A stretch of 64,000 nucleotides of DNA from Saprospiraceae bacterium (GTDB lineage Bacteria > Bacteroidota > Bacteroidia > Chitinophagales > Saprospiraceae). The position numbers and the translations under genes were made by a program. This document shows positions 36,243 through 44,267 of the stretch, in pieces. Where the stretch lies: positions 62,001 to 126,000 of the forward strand of contig JADZFD010000015.1 in assembly GCA_020850225.1 (NCBI GenBank). Direction: 5' to 3'. Below the pieces are notes generated by a model. It searched no databases, was not told the origin of the DNA, and worked only from the letters and a program-made list of their open reading frames with translations. Position 1 is the first letter of the stretch. Each line of letters starts with the position of its first letter.

Positions 36243-37766
36243 ATGAATTCACTCCTTGATGTACAATCTCTGACCATTAAACATACCAATGGTAGTGATT
36301 CTGTTTTGGTAGATAATCTTAGTTTTTCTATCGGAAGAGGTGAAATACTGGGGTGTACCGGATTTTCGGGTAGTGGTAAGTCATTAACAGCTTTGTCACT
36401 GATGGGCATGACATCTCAGCTGAGCAATATTACTCAGACAGGTAAGGTCGTTTTCAATGGTGCATTGATTTCGGATTTCAAATTCAACCAATGGCAACAT
36501 CTTAGAGGAAATAAAATTTCAATCGTCTTCCAGCATCCGGCCGCTTCATTTAATCCGCTGATTTCATGTATTCAACAACTTAGAGAATGTATTGCGATAC
36601 ATCAGCCACAACTACATCAAAATGATATCGACAGACATTTACAGGATTTGTTGATTTTGACGCATTTGGATAGTCTCCAAAATATAAGTCATGCATACCC
36701 GCACGAATTGTCCGGAGGACAGTTACAACGATTGAATATAGCAATGGCCATCAGTAACAAGCCACAGTTGATTATTGCTGACGAACCTACATCTTCTCTG
36801 GATGTCGATAATGCACGTTCAATAACCGGTTTACTGGTAGAACTATGCAGACAGAATGATTGTGGATTATTGTTTATTTCACATGATTTACCATTGCTGG
36901 AGTCGGTAAGTGACAGGATATTATTTATAGATAAAGGGAAAAAAGCCGGAGAAGTTTCAACACAGGACTTTCGGACAGGAAATGTTAGCACAGGGTTGAA
37001 AGCGTATAAATCTTATATGTCAGAATTAACAGTAAGAAAGAAATTGCCTGAAATATTACCTGAAATTTTAAGGTTGGAAAGCGTGAGTAAAAGGTATAAA
37101 AGTGGTCATAAATCTCAGGGTGATAATACACCATCAGATACTCTAAAAGGAATCTCTTTCGTAGTGCGACAGGGAGAAATGCTGGGGATTTATGGGTCTT
37201 CAGGAAGTGGGAAAACAACTATAGCAAAAATTATTACGGGACTTACAGATGCTGATTCGGGTGAACTATTTCTTCATAATAATCAATATACGAGTTCTAC
37301 TCTTGATAATAACAGAGAAATACGCCGTAAAATTCAAATAGTCTTTCAGGACGCATCGTCTAGTCTTCAACCGCTCATGCGCATCCGGAATCAATGGGAA
37401 GAAATCATCCGGATCTACCATTCAAAGGAAGAAACCGAACAAATTATACAATACTGGCTCGGATTTACCGGATTGGATGAAGGTGTTTTGAATAAGTATC
37501 CGCATCAACTTTCAGGTGGTCAACAACAAAGGGTAGCTTTGATAAAACCTCTGTTAGTCCGTCCGGATGTAATGATTTTTGATGAGTCAATGTCAGCTTT
37601 GGACTACTACCACCAGCATATCATTATTGATTTAATCATCCGTATGCAGGAAGAAACTGGATTCGCGGGTATATTTATCAGTCATGATATGAGATTGCTG
37701 CAACGGATTGCACACAGGGCTTTGGAACTGAAAGGAGGAACATTTGTACAAGAAGTTGTCTTTTAG
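36243..37766 (+). CDS. Duplicated ABC ATPase of the oligopeptide (DppD-DppF/GsiA) type
   Basis: A 507-residue soluble protein with two full nucleotide-binding domains. The first has Walker A GFSGSGKS (about 39-46), signature LSGGQLQR and Walker B IIADEPTSSLD; the second has GSSGSGKTT (about 319-327), VFQDASSSLQPLM, LSGGQQQR and VMIFDESMSALD. Fused DppD-DppF proteins power peptide or related permeases. No permease, substrate-binding protein or export partner is nearby, so its membrane partner must be encoded elsewhere. It is a single gene. Confidence 0.9.
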   Translation: MNSLLDVQSLTIKHTNGSDSVLVDNLSFSIGRGEILGCTGFSGSGKSLTALSLMGMTSQLSNITQTGKVVFNGALISDFKFNQWQHLRGNKISIVFQHPAASFNPLISCIQQLRECIAIHQPQLHQNDIDRHLQDLLILTHLDSLQNISHAYPHELSGGQLQRLNIAMAISNKPQLIIADEPTSSLDVDNARSITGLLVELCRQNDCGLLFISHDLPLLESVSDRILFIDKGKKAGEVSTQDFRTGNVSTGLKAYKSYMSELTVRKKLPEILPEILRLESVSKRYKSGHKSQGDNTPSDTLKGISFVVRQGEMLGIYGSSGSGKTTIAKIITGLTDADSGELFLHNNQYTSSTLDNNREIRRKIQIVFQDASSSLQPLMRIRNQWEEIIRIYHSKEETEQIIQYWLGFTGLDEGVLNKYPHQLSGGQQQRVALIKPLLVRPDVMIFDESMSALDYYHQHIIIDLIIRMQEETGFAGIFISHDMRLLQRIAHRALELKGGTFVQEVVF

Positions 37767-37792
37767 TTATAGTCTGTATCAGAAATTATATT

Positions 37793-38416
37793 TTATTTGT
37801 GCTGATCTTCGTGACAAGACTTGCAGATCGAAACAAGCCAATCTATAGGTTCTTTTCCTATGTTGTATTTTGCATACCTCAGGTGATGTATCTGGGTAGC
37901 AGGATTGCCACAGTATACACATGTCCGGTTGTCTCTTTCCAGTACTACATGCCGTTTTCTTTGCCATTCTTCAGATTTAAGATATACATTTCTATAGTAG
38001 TTCCTCCTTTTTATACGCTGTTTGTTAAAGAGCCATTGTTTTATGAGGAAATAAATAGGAATAAATAGCAATGGAATAATTAACAAAAGCCAGTTATTGT
38101 CCTTGGAATTTTGAGATTCTGTGTTTTCAGACTTGATTAAAAATCTTGAATGCACATAACCTGTTCTGCCATAGTACCTGATTTTTGACCAGTAGTTTTG
38201 AGTGGAAATTACGTCAACTTGTTCATCTCTATGTAAAATGAACAATATAGCAGATTCCTTTTCCGGCCTGATGCGTACATGGATATCCGTAGTGGCAATA
38301 TAAACATTGTTTGCCATTAGCATTATGGGGAGAAGAATGAGCAATACTAAGCAGTATACCGGGTGCCCGAATACTGAAAGAGAACGTATAAAATTTGAAA
38401 AACTCAGAATATTCAT
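37793..38416 (-). CDS. SH3b - transmembrane - HNH nuclease fusion protein
   Basis: A 207-residue protein with an unusual order of parts. A hydrophobic N-terminal segment (about 18-35) leads into a bacterial SH3 domain (about 38-95; VRIRPEKESAILFILHRDEQVDVI and WSKIRYYGRTGYVHSRFLI). A second transmembrane helix (about 108-127) is followed by a basic stretch and an HNH domain (about 148-206): C166-x2-C169, HH at 177-178, then C198-x2-C201-H202 and H206. With the SH3 part outside the membrane, the HNH domain would be in the cytoplasm. The gene starts inside the last codons of the CYTH gene (ATGA overlap). HNH activity and purpose are inferred; it is not flanked by known defence genes. Confidence 0.82.
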   Translation of the reverse strand: MNILSFSNFIRSLSVFGHPVYCLVLLILLPIMLMANNVYIATTDIHVRIRPEKESAILFILHRDEQVDVISTQNYWSKIRYYGRTGYVHSRFLIKSENTESQNSKDNNWLLLIIPLLFIPIYFLIKQWLFNKQRIKRRNYYRNVYLKSEEWQRKRHVVLERDNRTCVYCGNPATQIHHLRYAKYNIGKEPIDWLVSICKSCHEDQHK

Positions 38417-38940
38417 GATTTTTCACTTAACTCAAGGAGGAGGTCACTATAAGATCTGTCAACAATATCATTATCAGATAATTGAAAGAAATGGTAGTAA
38501 TATGTACACTGCTGTTTAAGTTCTTCGATATCAAATTGATCCTTGTCGTCAATGGCTTCAACTTCAATAAATGTCCCTAAGTTATCAACCGTATCAAAAT
38601 GAAACTTGACATTATCCTTATAATAAATTTTTCTTTTTTTAACGACGACTGCTTTGATGCCTAATTGTCGCTCCAGGATACTTTTCAAAGCGTTGTCCGG
38701 CATATGTTTGTACAGAATGACATGCGATGCTTTTGCTCCGGCTAAGTCCTCTCTGTCATAGTTAATCAATGCATTTTCAATCTGACCTTCCCGAAGTTTT
38801 AATCTGCCATGAAGTACATTGAAGTATGTATCAGTCTGACAATCTTCACCATGAAATACAGGATTCAAAGTCAGTAATTTATGTTCATAGATCTCCGGGT
38901 CATTAACTTTGGCTTTGAATTCAAAATTTTTAATTTGCAT
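38413..38940 (-). CDS. CYTH-domain protein (class IV adenylate cyclase / triphosphatase family)
   Basis: A 175-residue CYTH tunnel-fold protein. Motifs: FEFKAKV at the N-terminus, DTYF, GRLKLREG, INYDRED, VVVKKRKIYYKDNVKFHFDTVDNLGTF read as successive strands, and FIEVEA at the end. This family includes class IV adenylate cyclases and thiamine/inorganic triphosphatases; sequence alone does not separate them. The triphosphate-binding acidic and basic residues are mostly present. The stop codon overlaps the start of the SH3-TM-HNH gene by 4 nt, so the two proteins are made from one transcript. Confidence 0.87.
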   Translation of the reverse strand: MQIKNFEFKAKVNDPEIYEHKLLTLNPVFHGEDCQTDTYFNVLHGRLKLREGQIENALINYDREDLAGAKASHVILYKHMPDNALKSILERQLGIKAVVVKKRKIYYKDNVKFHFDTVDNLGTFIEVEAIDDKDQFDIEELKQQCTYYYHFFQLSDNDIVDRSYSDLLLELSEKS

Positions 38941-39157
38941 TCTTCAGATACGTTTTAATTTGAATAATCCGATTTAAAATGTAAATGTAATTGAAACTAT
39001 GCAATGATTCTTCAATAATATAGAGTAGTTTTTATCTTATTAAAGACCTCAGTGGATTTTACCAGATGTATAAATACTTTCCTATCTGATTGTACAGACT
39101 TAATGATTATAGTACATCCGCAATAAGTGATAATGAACAAATCTCGGATATTTACAT

Positions 39158-39165
39158 TATTTTTG
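39158..39165 (+). promoter_or_regulatory. Candidate -7 element for the ABC-F gene
   Basis: TATTTTTG matches TAnnTTTG perfectly, about 65 nt upstream of the start codon at 39233. No clear -33 TTG. The surrounding 292-bp gap from 38941 holds nothing else that I can support. Confidence 0.35.
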
Positions 39166-39232
39166 CGATTTTTATAGAATGTATGAGACTGGATTTCTTA
39201 TAAATTCATTCATAAACTATCAGAATAATACA

Positions 39233-41146
39233 ATGTACTACGTTAGAGATATAACGGTTAATTTTGGTGAGAGGACACTTCTGGATAAGATAAGCTTTAT
39301 GATTACGCCTAAAGACAGAATTGGTCTGATTGGGAGAAATGGAGCGGGTAAATCAACACTCCTGAAGATAATAGCAAGAGAGAAAAATCCCGACAGTGGA
39401 CTTCTGGAGTTTCCAACCAGAACAACCATCGGATATTTACGGCAGGAGTTTGAACTCAACGAATCTCTTAAAGTCATTGATGAAGCCATGTCTAGTCACG
39501 AAAATGCACTTGCCTTGCATCAAAAACTGGAAGAAATCAACCTGATAATAAGCGAGCGAACTGATTATGAAAGCGACAGTTATGGTAAATTACTGGAAGA
39601 GCTGGCTCACTTAACCGGGCAGTTGGAGCATTTTAATCTGGCTACACTGGAGATAGAGACGATTAAAGTACTGAAAGGTTTGGGATTTACGGATGCAGAC
39701 TTTCAGAGACAGGTATCAGAACTGAGCGGAGGATGGAAAATGCGTATAGAATTGGCTAAACTACTCCTTCAGCAACCCGATATATTGATGCTTGACGAAC
39801 CCACGAACCACCTGGATATAGAATCCATCATCTGGCTCGAACAATATCTGATCACCTATCCCGGTACTGTGATACTTATTTCACACGATATACAGTTTTT
39901 GGATAATATATGCAATCGTATCATCGAACTGGATATGGGAGACATTATGGATTACAAACTGAATTACAAAAAGTACCTCGAAGAAAAGGATAAACAGAAG
40001 TTAATCCGTCATGCTGCCTTTGAAAATCAGCAGAAGGAGATTGCCCAGAAGGAGAAAACTATCAACCGCTTTATGGCCAAGGCTTCAAAAACGAAAATGG
40101 CACAAAGTATGCAAAAGCAACTGGACAAGGTGGAGCGGATTGAATTGCCTTCAGAGCATGCCAAATCAATGCAAATCCGGTTTGCAGAGGTTCCAAGATC
40201 GGGTAGAGAAGTAGTAAAAGCCATAGATGTATCCAAAGCATTTGACAAAAAGATGGTGTTTTCAGGCTTGAATATCACCATTGAGCGGGGAGACCGTATC
40301 GCCTTTGTAGGTCAGAATGGACAAGGCAAAACAACTATGGCCAAAATTATGACAGGATTACTTCCTTCAACAGATGGTACCATCGAAACGGGTAGTAATA
40401 TGCATCTTTCGTTTTATGCTCAGAATCAGTCAGAATTGCTTAACCTGAAGTCTACTGTTTTGGAAGTGATGGAAGATAAGGCACCGGAAGAGATGCGTAC
40501 GAGGGTCAGAAGTATATTGGGTGCATTCCTTTTTTCAGGTGATGATGCTGATAAAAAGGTATCTGTACTTTCGGGAGGAGAAAGAGCCAGACTGGCAATG
40601 GCGTCACTTATAATGAAACCGTGTAATTTCCTGGTTTTGGACGAACCTACCAACCATCTGGATATTTATTCCAAGGAAGTCCTCAAAGAGGCACTTAAAG
40701 AATACCAGGGTACGCTACTTGTCATATCACACGACAGAGAATTTTTGTCTGGTTTGACTGACAAGGTGATTGAGTTTAAAGACGGTGGTACAAACGAGTA
40801 TTTAGGCGATATAGATTACTATCTAAGTAAGAAAAAGATGCTAAATATGCGTGAAGTCGAACTACAGAAATCAGATGTCACCCCTGTAGCTGATAATCAA
40901 AATAGTATAAAAGGTGATGCAGATGAAATCAGAAAACTGAGAAAGCAAATAGGAACGGTAGAGAAGCAAATTTCCAGATTTGAAGAAGAAATTGCTGAAA
41001 TTGAAACACGGATGAGTGACCCTGATTTCTATAACAATCCGGAATTTATAAAAACAAATAATAAATATAAGGAATTGCAAGCCAGTCTGGAAAACAAAAT
41101 GTCAGAATGGGAATCTTTGGTTCTAACATTAGATTCAGTTTCCTGA
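39233..41146 (+). CDS. ABC-F family ATPase (637-residue type with C-terminal coiled coil)
   Basis: Start chosen at the ATG at 39233 because the conserved first strand (MYYVRDITVNFGERTLLDKIS) begins there; the frame extends 54 bp upstream without homology. Two nucleotide-binding domains (Walker A GRNGAGKSTLLK and GQNGQGKTTMAK, signatures LSGGWKMR and LSGGERARLAM, Walker B ILMLDEPTNHLD and LVLDEPTNHLD), joined by the ABC-F linker with the KEKTINRFMAKASKTKMAQS segment. A coiled coil ends the protein (RKLRKQIGTVEKQISRFEE). No membrane segment: it acts on the ribosome, as in Uup/YheS-type factors. A second ABC-F is encoded at 52115. Confidence 0.92.
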   Translation: MYYVRDITVNFGERTLLDKISFMITPKDRIGLIGRNGAGKSTLLKIIAREKNPDSGLLEFPTRTTIGYLRQEFELNESLKVIDEAMSSHENALALHQKLEEINLIISERTDYESDSYGKLLEELAHLTGQLEHFNLATLEIETIKVLKGLGFTDADFQRQVSELSGGWKMRIELAKLLLQQPDILMLDEPTNHLDIESIIWLEQYLITYPGTVILISHDIQFLDNICNRIIELDMGDIMDYKLNYKKYLEEKDKQKLIRHAAFENQQKEIAQKEKTINRFMAKASKTKMAQSMQKQLDKVERIELPSEHAKSMQIRFAEVPRSGREVVKAIDVSKAFDKKMVFSGLNITIERGDRIAFVGQNGQGKTTMAKIMTGLLPSTDGTIETGSNMHLSFYAQNQSELLNLKSTVLEVMEDKAPEEMRTRVRSILGAFLFSGDDADKKVSVLSGGERARLAMASLIMKPCNFLVLDEPTNHLDIYSKEVLKEALKEYQGTLLVISHDREFLSGLTDKVIEFKDGGTNEYLGDIDYYLSKKKMLNMREVELQKSDVTPVADNQNSIKGDADEIRKLRKQIGTVEKQISRFEEEIAEIETRMSDPDFYNNPEFIKTNNKYKELQASLENKMSEWESLVLTLDSVS

Positions 41147-41173
41147 TGAATTCTATTGAATAAAATTTATATA

Positions 41174-41216
41174 AAAAAAGACCTTAGTATTTTTTAATTT
41201 AACTAAGGTCTTTTTT
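41174..41216. terminator. Bidirectional terminator between ABC-F and the OmpA-family gene
   Basis: AAAAAAGACCTTAGT (41174-41188) pairs with ACTAAGGTCTTTTTT (41202-41216), a 15-bp perfect stem with a 13-nt loop, between two convergent genes. Confidence 0.85.
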
Positions 41217-41250
41217 ATTTTCAAATTATGCTTTCAGACAATCACTAGTG

Positions 41251-43023
41251 TTATATCTGTAAAATTTTTATTTCCACACGTTGATTTTTCTGACGTCCCT
41301 GTGCTGAAGTACTGTCAGTCAACGGTTCACGTTTTCCGTATCCTTTATAAGTAATCCTGCTCTTTGGTATACCTCTTGAATACAGGTATTCTGCAACATT
41401 TTTGGCACGTGCAGTAGATAGTTGATCACAGTATTCGTGTGGTGGTATCGTATTGGTGTGTCCTCCGATCTCTATTATAATACCAGGATTAGCTACAAGG
41501 AAGTCATATACCTCGTTCAGTATATCATAATTGTCCTGTGTGATAGAAGAACTGTCCGAAACAAAATTCAACTCATTGATTCGCAATTTCTGTCCTACGA
41601 TAACTTTTTTGGCATCCAGATCCGGAATGAATTTTTCGCGCATGATGTGGAAGGTAGATGATGCCAGACAACCATTCTTATCTGTAACAGTCAGGGTGTA
41701 AGGGCCTGATCGTGCGTTCATTAGGTTTTGATTTTTAGTGCCATTCGACCAGTTGTAAGTGTATCCTCCGGCACCACCGGTAATATTTACATAAACGGAT
41801 CCATCCGGGTTTTCAGGATTGGTTACACGGTTGTTTGATACCAAATCTATCTGTACAGGTTCCGGATCAGTCAGTGTTATGGAAGCTACAGAAGTATTCT
41901 GACTTTTATCTGTAACAGTCACTTCATATAATCCTGCACCCAAACCACTCGCTGTAGTGCCGGATGTCCCCGAGATACTCCATTTGTAGCTGTAAGGTCT
42001 GGTACCGCCAGAAACAGTGACTTTAATACTTCCATTTTTACTACCCTGACATCCGATATTGTTCTCGACGATTATGTTGGCATTTACTTGCTCAGCAACA
42101 ACATCGCCAAAAAGTAATTTGTAGAACCCTGCTCCATTTGTTCCAATCCAGATATTGTCGTTTTTGTCACAGGCAATACTTATCGCTGCCTTACTTAAGG
42201 TAGCGGCATCCTCTGAATAATTAATAATCTGTTCATTGTAAGGATTATAACGAGCCAGTATGTCTGATGCTATATATATTCTGCCTTTGGAGTCTAAGAC
42301 AAATTTGTTGATTTTCCCTTTATATTGACTTTCATCCAGTTTAACGGAAAACAACCTGTTGTAGTGATTCAACAAAAACATATCCTTATTACTGATTATC
42401 CATTGCCCTTCATAATTTTCACTGGTGGCCAGCATAGTCATTTTTTTATCCTGAACTTCCCATTTACTGCCATCTATTCGTACATAACCGGCATCAGTTC
42501 CTATCCATAATATACGATTTTTGTCTGCTTGAATAAAATTGATTTTATTACTAGCCAGCTTGGAATTTTCAGTATCAAAAACCTTAAATTTGGAGGTTGC
42601 CACTACAAATTGGTATAATCCATTATTGGTACCTATCCATACTGAACCATCCAGATAGGTGATGCCCGTGATAGTTACTCCATCGTGAGGCAGTCCATAA
42701 CTTACTTTTGTTTGAAAATTGTAAATTGCTTTGGCAGAAGCTACCCAGATATTATCTTTTCTTTCAGACGTTATAGAGACCATTTCTGTATTATGGAAAT
42801 AGTTATTGACCTTACTTCCATCACCTACTGTTTCAATTAGTCCTTTGTTGGTAGCCAACCATATTACGTTTTTATTATCAATATAAATATCGTTGACACG
42901 TGCATCGGTACTCACTTTGTCAAATCGGGAAATGGTTACTTTTGATGAATCCACCTGACTCCATGCTGGCATGAAATACATGAATATTGTTCCTAATATT
43001 AGTAATATTTTTAATTTAATCAT
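41251..43023 (-). CDS. Propeller - SprB repeat - OmpA fusion protein
   Basis: A 590-residue protein with a signal peptide (about 1-22, PAWSQ). Residues about 30-300 contain two-component-regulator propeller repeats (VIWLATNKGLIETV, SVWIGTNNGLYQFV, ILWIGTDAGYVRID, NIWIGTNGAGFYKL). Residues about 314-465 are two SprB-type repeats (GSIKVTVSGGTRPYSYKW, GLYEVTVTDKS and GSVYVNITGGAGGYTYNW, GPYTLTVTDKNGC). Residues about 480-590 are an OmpA-like peptidoglycan-binding domain (IIIEIGGHTNT, LSTARAKNVAEYLYSRGI, YGKREPLTDS). It is anchored to the wall and probably sits in the outer membrane/periplasm. The order of these three parts in one chain is uncommon. It lies 38 bp downstream of the EEP enzyme gene on the same strand. 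Confidence 0.87.
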   Translation of the reverse strand: MIKLKILLILGTIFMYFMPAWSQVDSSKVTISRFDKVSTDARVNDIYIDNKNVIWLATNKGLIETVGDGSKVNNYFHNTEMVSITSERKDNIWVASAKAIYNFQTKVSYGLPHDGVTITGITYLDGSVWIGTNNGLYQFVVATSKFKVFDTENSKLASNKINFIQADKNRILWIGTDAGYVRIDGSKWEVQDKKMTMLATSENYEGQWIISNKDMFLLNHYNRLFSVKLDESQYKGKINKFVLDSKGRIYIASDILARYNPYNEQIINYSEDAATLSKAAISIACDKNDNIWIGTNGAGFYKLLFGDVVAEQVNANIIVENNIGCQGSKNGSIKVTVSGGTRPYSYKWSISGTSGTTASGLGAGLYEVTVTDKSQNTSVASITLTDPEPVQIDLVSNNRVTNPENPDGSVYVNITGGAGGYTYNWSNGTKNQNLMNARSGPYTLTVTDKNGCLASSTFHIMREKFIPDLDAKKVIVGQKLRINELNFVSDSSSITQDNYDILNEVYDFLVANPGIIIEIGGHTNTIPPHEYCDQLSTARAKNVAEYLYSRGIPKSRITYKGYGKREPLTDSTSAQGRQKNQRVEIKILQI

Positions 43024-43061
43024 GAGTTTTGTACATTTAATGGCTTATTGAAAATTAATTT

Positions 43062-44120
43062 TTATAGTGGTTTTACCAGGTAAAGGTAAGTAGGAAAGTG
43101 GTCGCTGTATCCACCCTGATATTCATCCCCTGAGAATGTCCTGAACGGATAACCTTTGTATTGTCCTGTAGGCTGCCTTAAAAACTGTTTATTGAAAATA
43201 TTGGCTTTAAAATAATAATATCCGGGCATTGAATTGTCTGTCAGACCTTCGGAAATAATAATCTGATCAAACAAACTCCAGGCATCTCTGAAAGCATTGG
43301 ATCCTTGACCTCGTCTGTAGAAATCTTCAAAAGGGCCGAAAAGTCCTGTTTTTTTGACATCTTTTATTTTACTGACTGTTCTGAGATATGACTTGATACT
43401 TTCGCTGGTAGGATCGTCATTCAGGTCACCCATTATGACTACCTTAGCGAGGGGCGTTAACTGACGGATAGAATCAAATACCATCCTACATTGTTTGGCT
43501 GCATTGTTCCTTTGTGTTACGGTTACCGGACCTCCACCTCTGGATGGCCAGTGATTTACCAAAAAATGAAAGGTATCTGTTTCTATTAATCCCTTAACAT
43601 ATAGTATGTCACGTGTTTTTCTTCTGTTACCATTCTCATCAAATACAATTGTTGTAATGGGTTTACTTGTTATTGGAGTAAAATGGGAAGGATTATACAG
43701 AAAAGCTACATCTACTCCTCTTTGATCGGGTGAATTATAGTGAATAATCTGATAATTTCTGTCTTTTAATGAAGGCTGGGCGACGAGGTCTTCCAGTACT
43801 TTTCTGTTTTCGACTTCAGATACACCCAATACAGAAAGTCCCGATTTAACATTTTCTATACCAATTTGAGAAATGACATATGCCATATTTGCAGATTTTT
43901 CATTGTATTTTTCTATCGTCCAGGCTCTTGCACCTTCCGGTAAAAATTCTTCATCTTTTATCAAGGTATCATCAACAGTATCAAAGAGGTTTTCAAGATT
44001 ATAAAAACCGACACTTATAATATTGTATTGTTGTTTGTCCTGTGCCTGTATTTCTTCAGAAGTGAATACAAACATTGATATAAACAACATGAATAACATT
44101 CCATTATTTAGAAGATGCAT
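43062..44120 (-). CDS. Secreted endonuclease/exonuclease/phosphatase-family enzyme
   Basis: A 352-residue protein with an N-terminal signal (about 1-26, EIQAQ; start could be a later Met in MHLLNNGMLFMLFISM). The EEP fold shows FYNLENLFDTVDD, VLGVSEVENRKVLEDL, GVDVAFLYNP, VNHWPSRGGG, the catalytic MGDLNDDPTSESI and the final SDHFPTYLYL, so the metal site and catalytic His/Asp are intact. EEP enzymes cut phosphodiesters in DNA, RNA or lipids. The neighbours, a divergent TonB receptor and DUF5689 lipoprotein, suggest extracellular or periplasmic nucleic-acid breakdown. It is probably co-transcribed with the OmpA-family gene. Confidence 0.9.
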   Translation of the reverse strand: MHLLNNGMLFMLFISMFVFTSEEIQAQDKQQYNIISVGFYNLENLFDTVDDTLIKDEEFLPEGARAWTIEKYNEKSANMAYVISQIGIENVKSGLSVLGVSEVENRKVLEDLVAQPSLKDRNYQIIHYNSPDQRGVDVAFLYNPSHFTPITSKPITTIVFDENGNRRKTRDILYVKGLIETDTFHFLVNHWPSRGGGPVTVTQRNNAAKQCRMVFDSIRQLTPLAKVVIMGDLNDDPTSESIKSYLRTVSKIKDVKKTGLFGPFEDFYRRGQGSNAFRDAWSLFDQIIISEGLTDNSMPGYYYFKANIFNKQFLRQPTGQYKGYPFRTFSGDEYQGGYSDHFPTYLYLVKPL

Positions 44121-44145
44121 AAGCGATATTTTATTATATATCTGG

Positions 44146-44153
44146 CAAAGGTA
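44146..44153 (-). promoter_or_regulatory. Candidate -7 element for the EEP enzyme gene
   Basis: The reverse strand reads TACCTTTG, a perfect TAnnTTTG match about 26 nt upstream of the start codon. No clear -33 TTG. Confidence 0.4.
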
Positions 44154-44231
44154 AGGTTAATTAGACAGTGATTATATACTGAAACTTAAAAATAAAAATA
44201 TAAATTCACTTTAAAGTAATCGTTAAATATC

Positions 44232-44239
44232 TATCTTTA
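44232..44239 (+). promoter_or_regulatory. Candidate promoter for the divergent TonB receptor
   Basis: TATCTTTA (one mismatch to TAnnTTTG) is preceded at 19 nt by TTT (44210-44212) in place of TTG. Together with the element at 44146 it makes a divergent promoter region of under 100 bp. Confidence 0.35.
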
Positions 44240-44267
44240 CAACGTATTTATAAAACAATGATTTCAA

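Noticed and set aside
38413..38940. CYTH protein considered as a diverged toxin or antitoxin of the HNH gene
   Set aside because: The CYTH motifs are complete and the pair has neither the size nor the arrangement of known toxin-antitoxin families; only the overlap links them.
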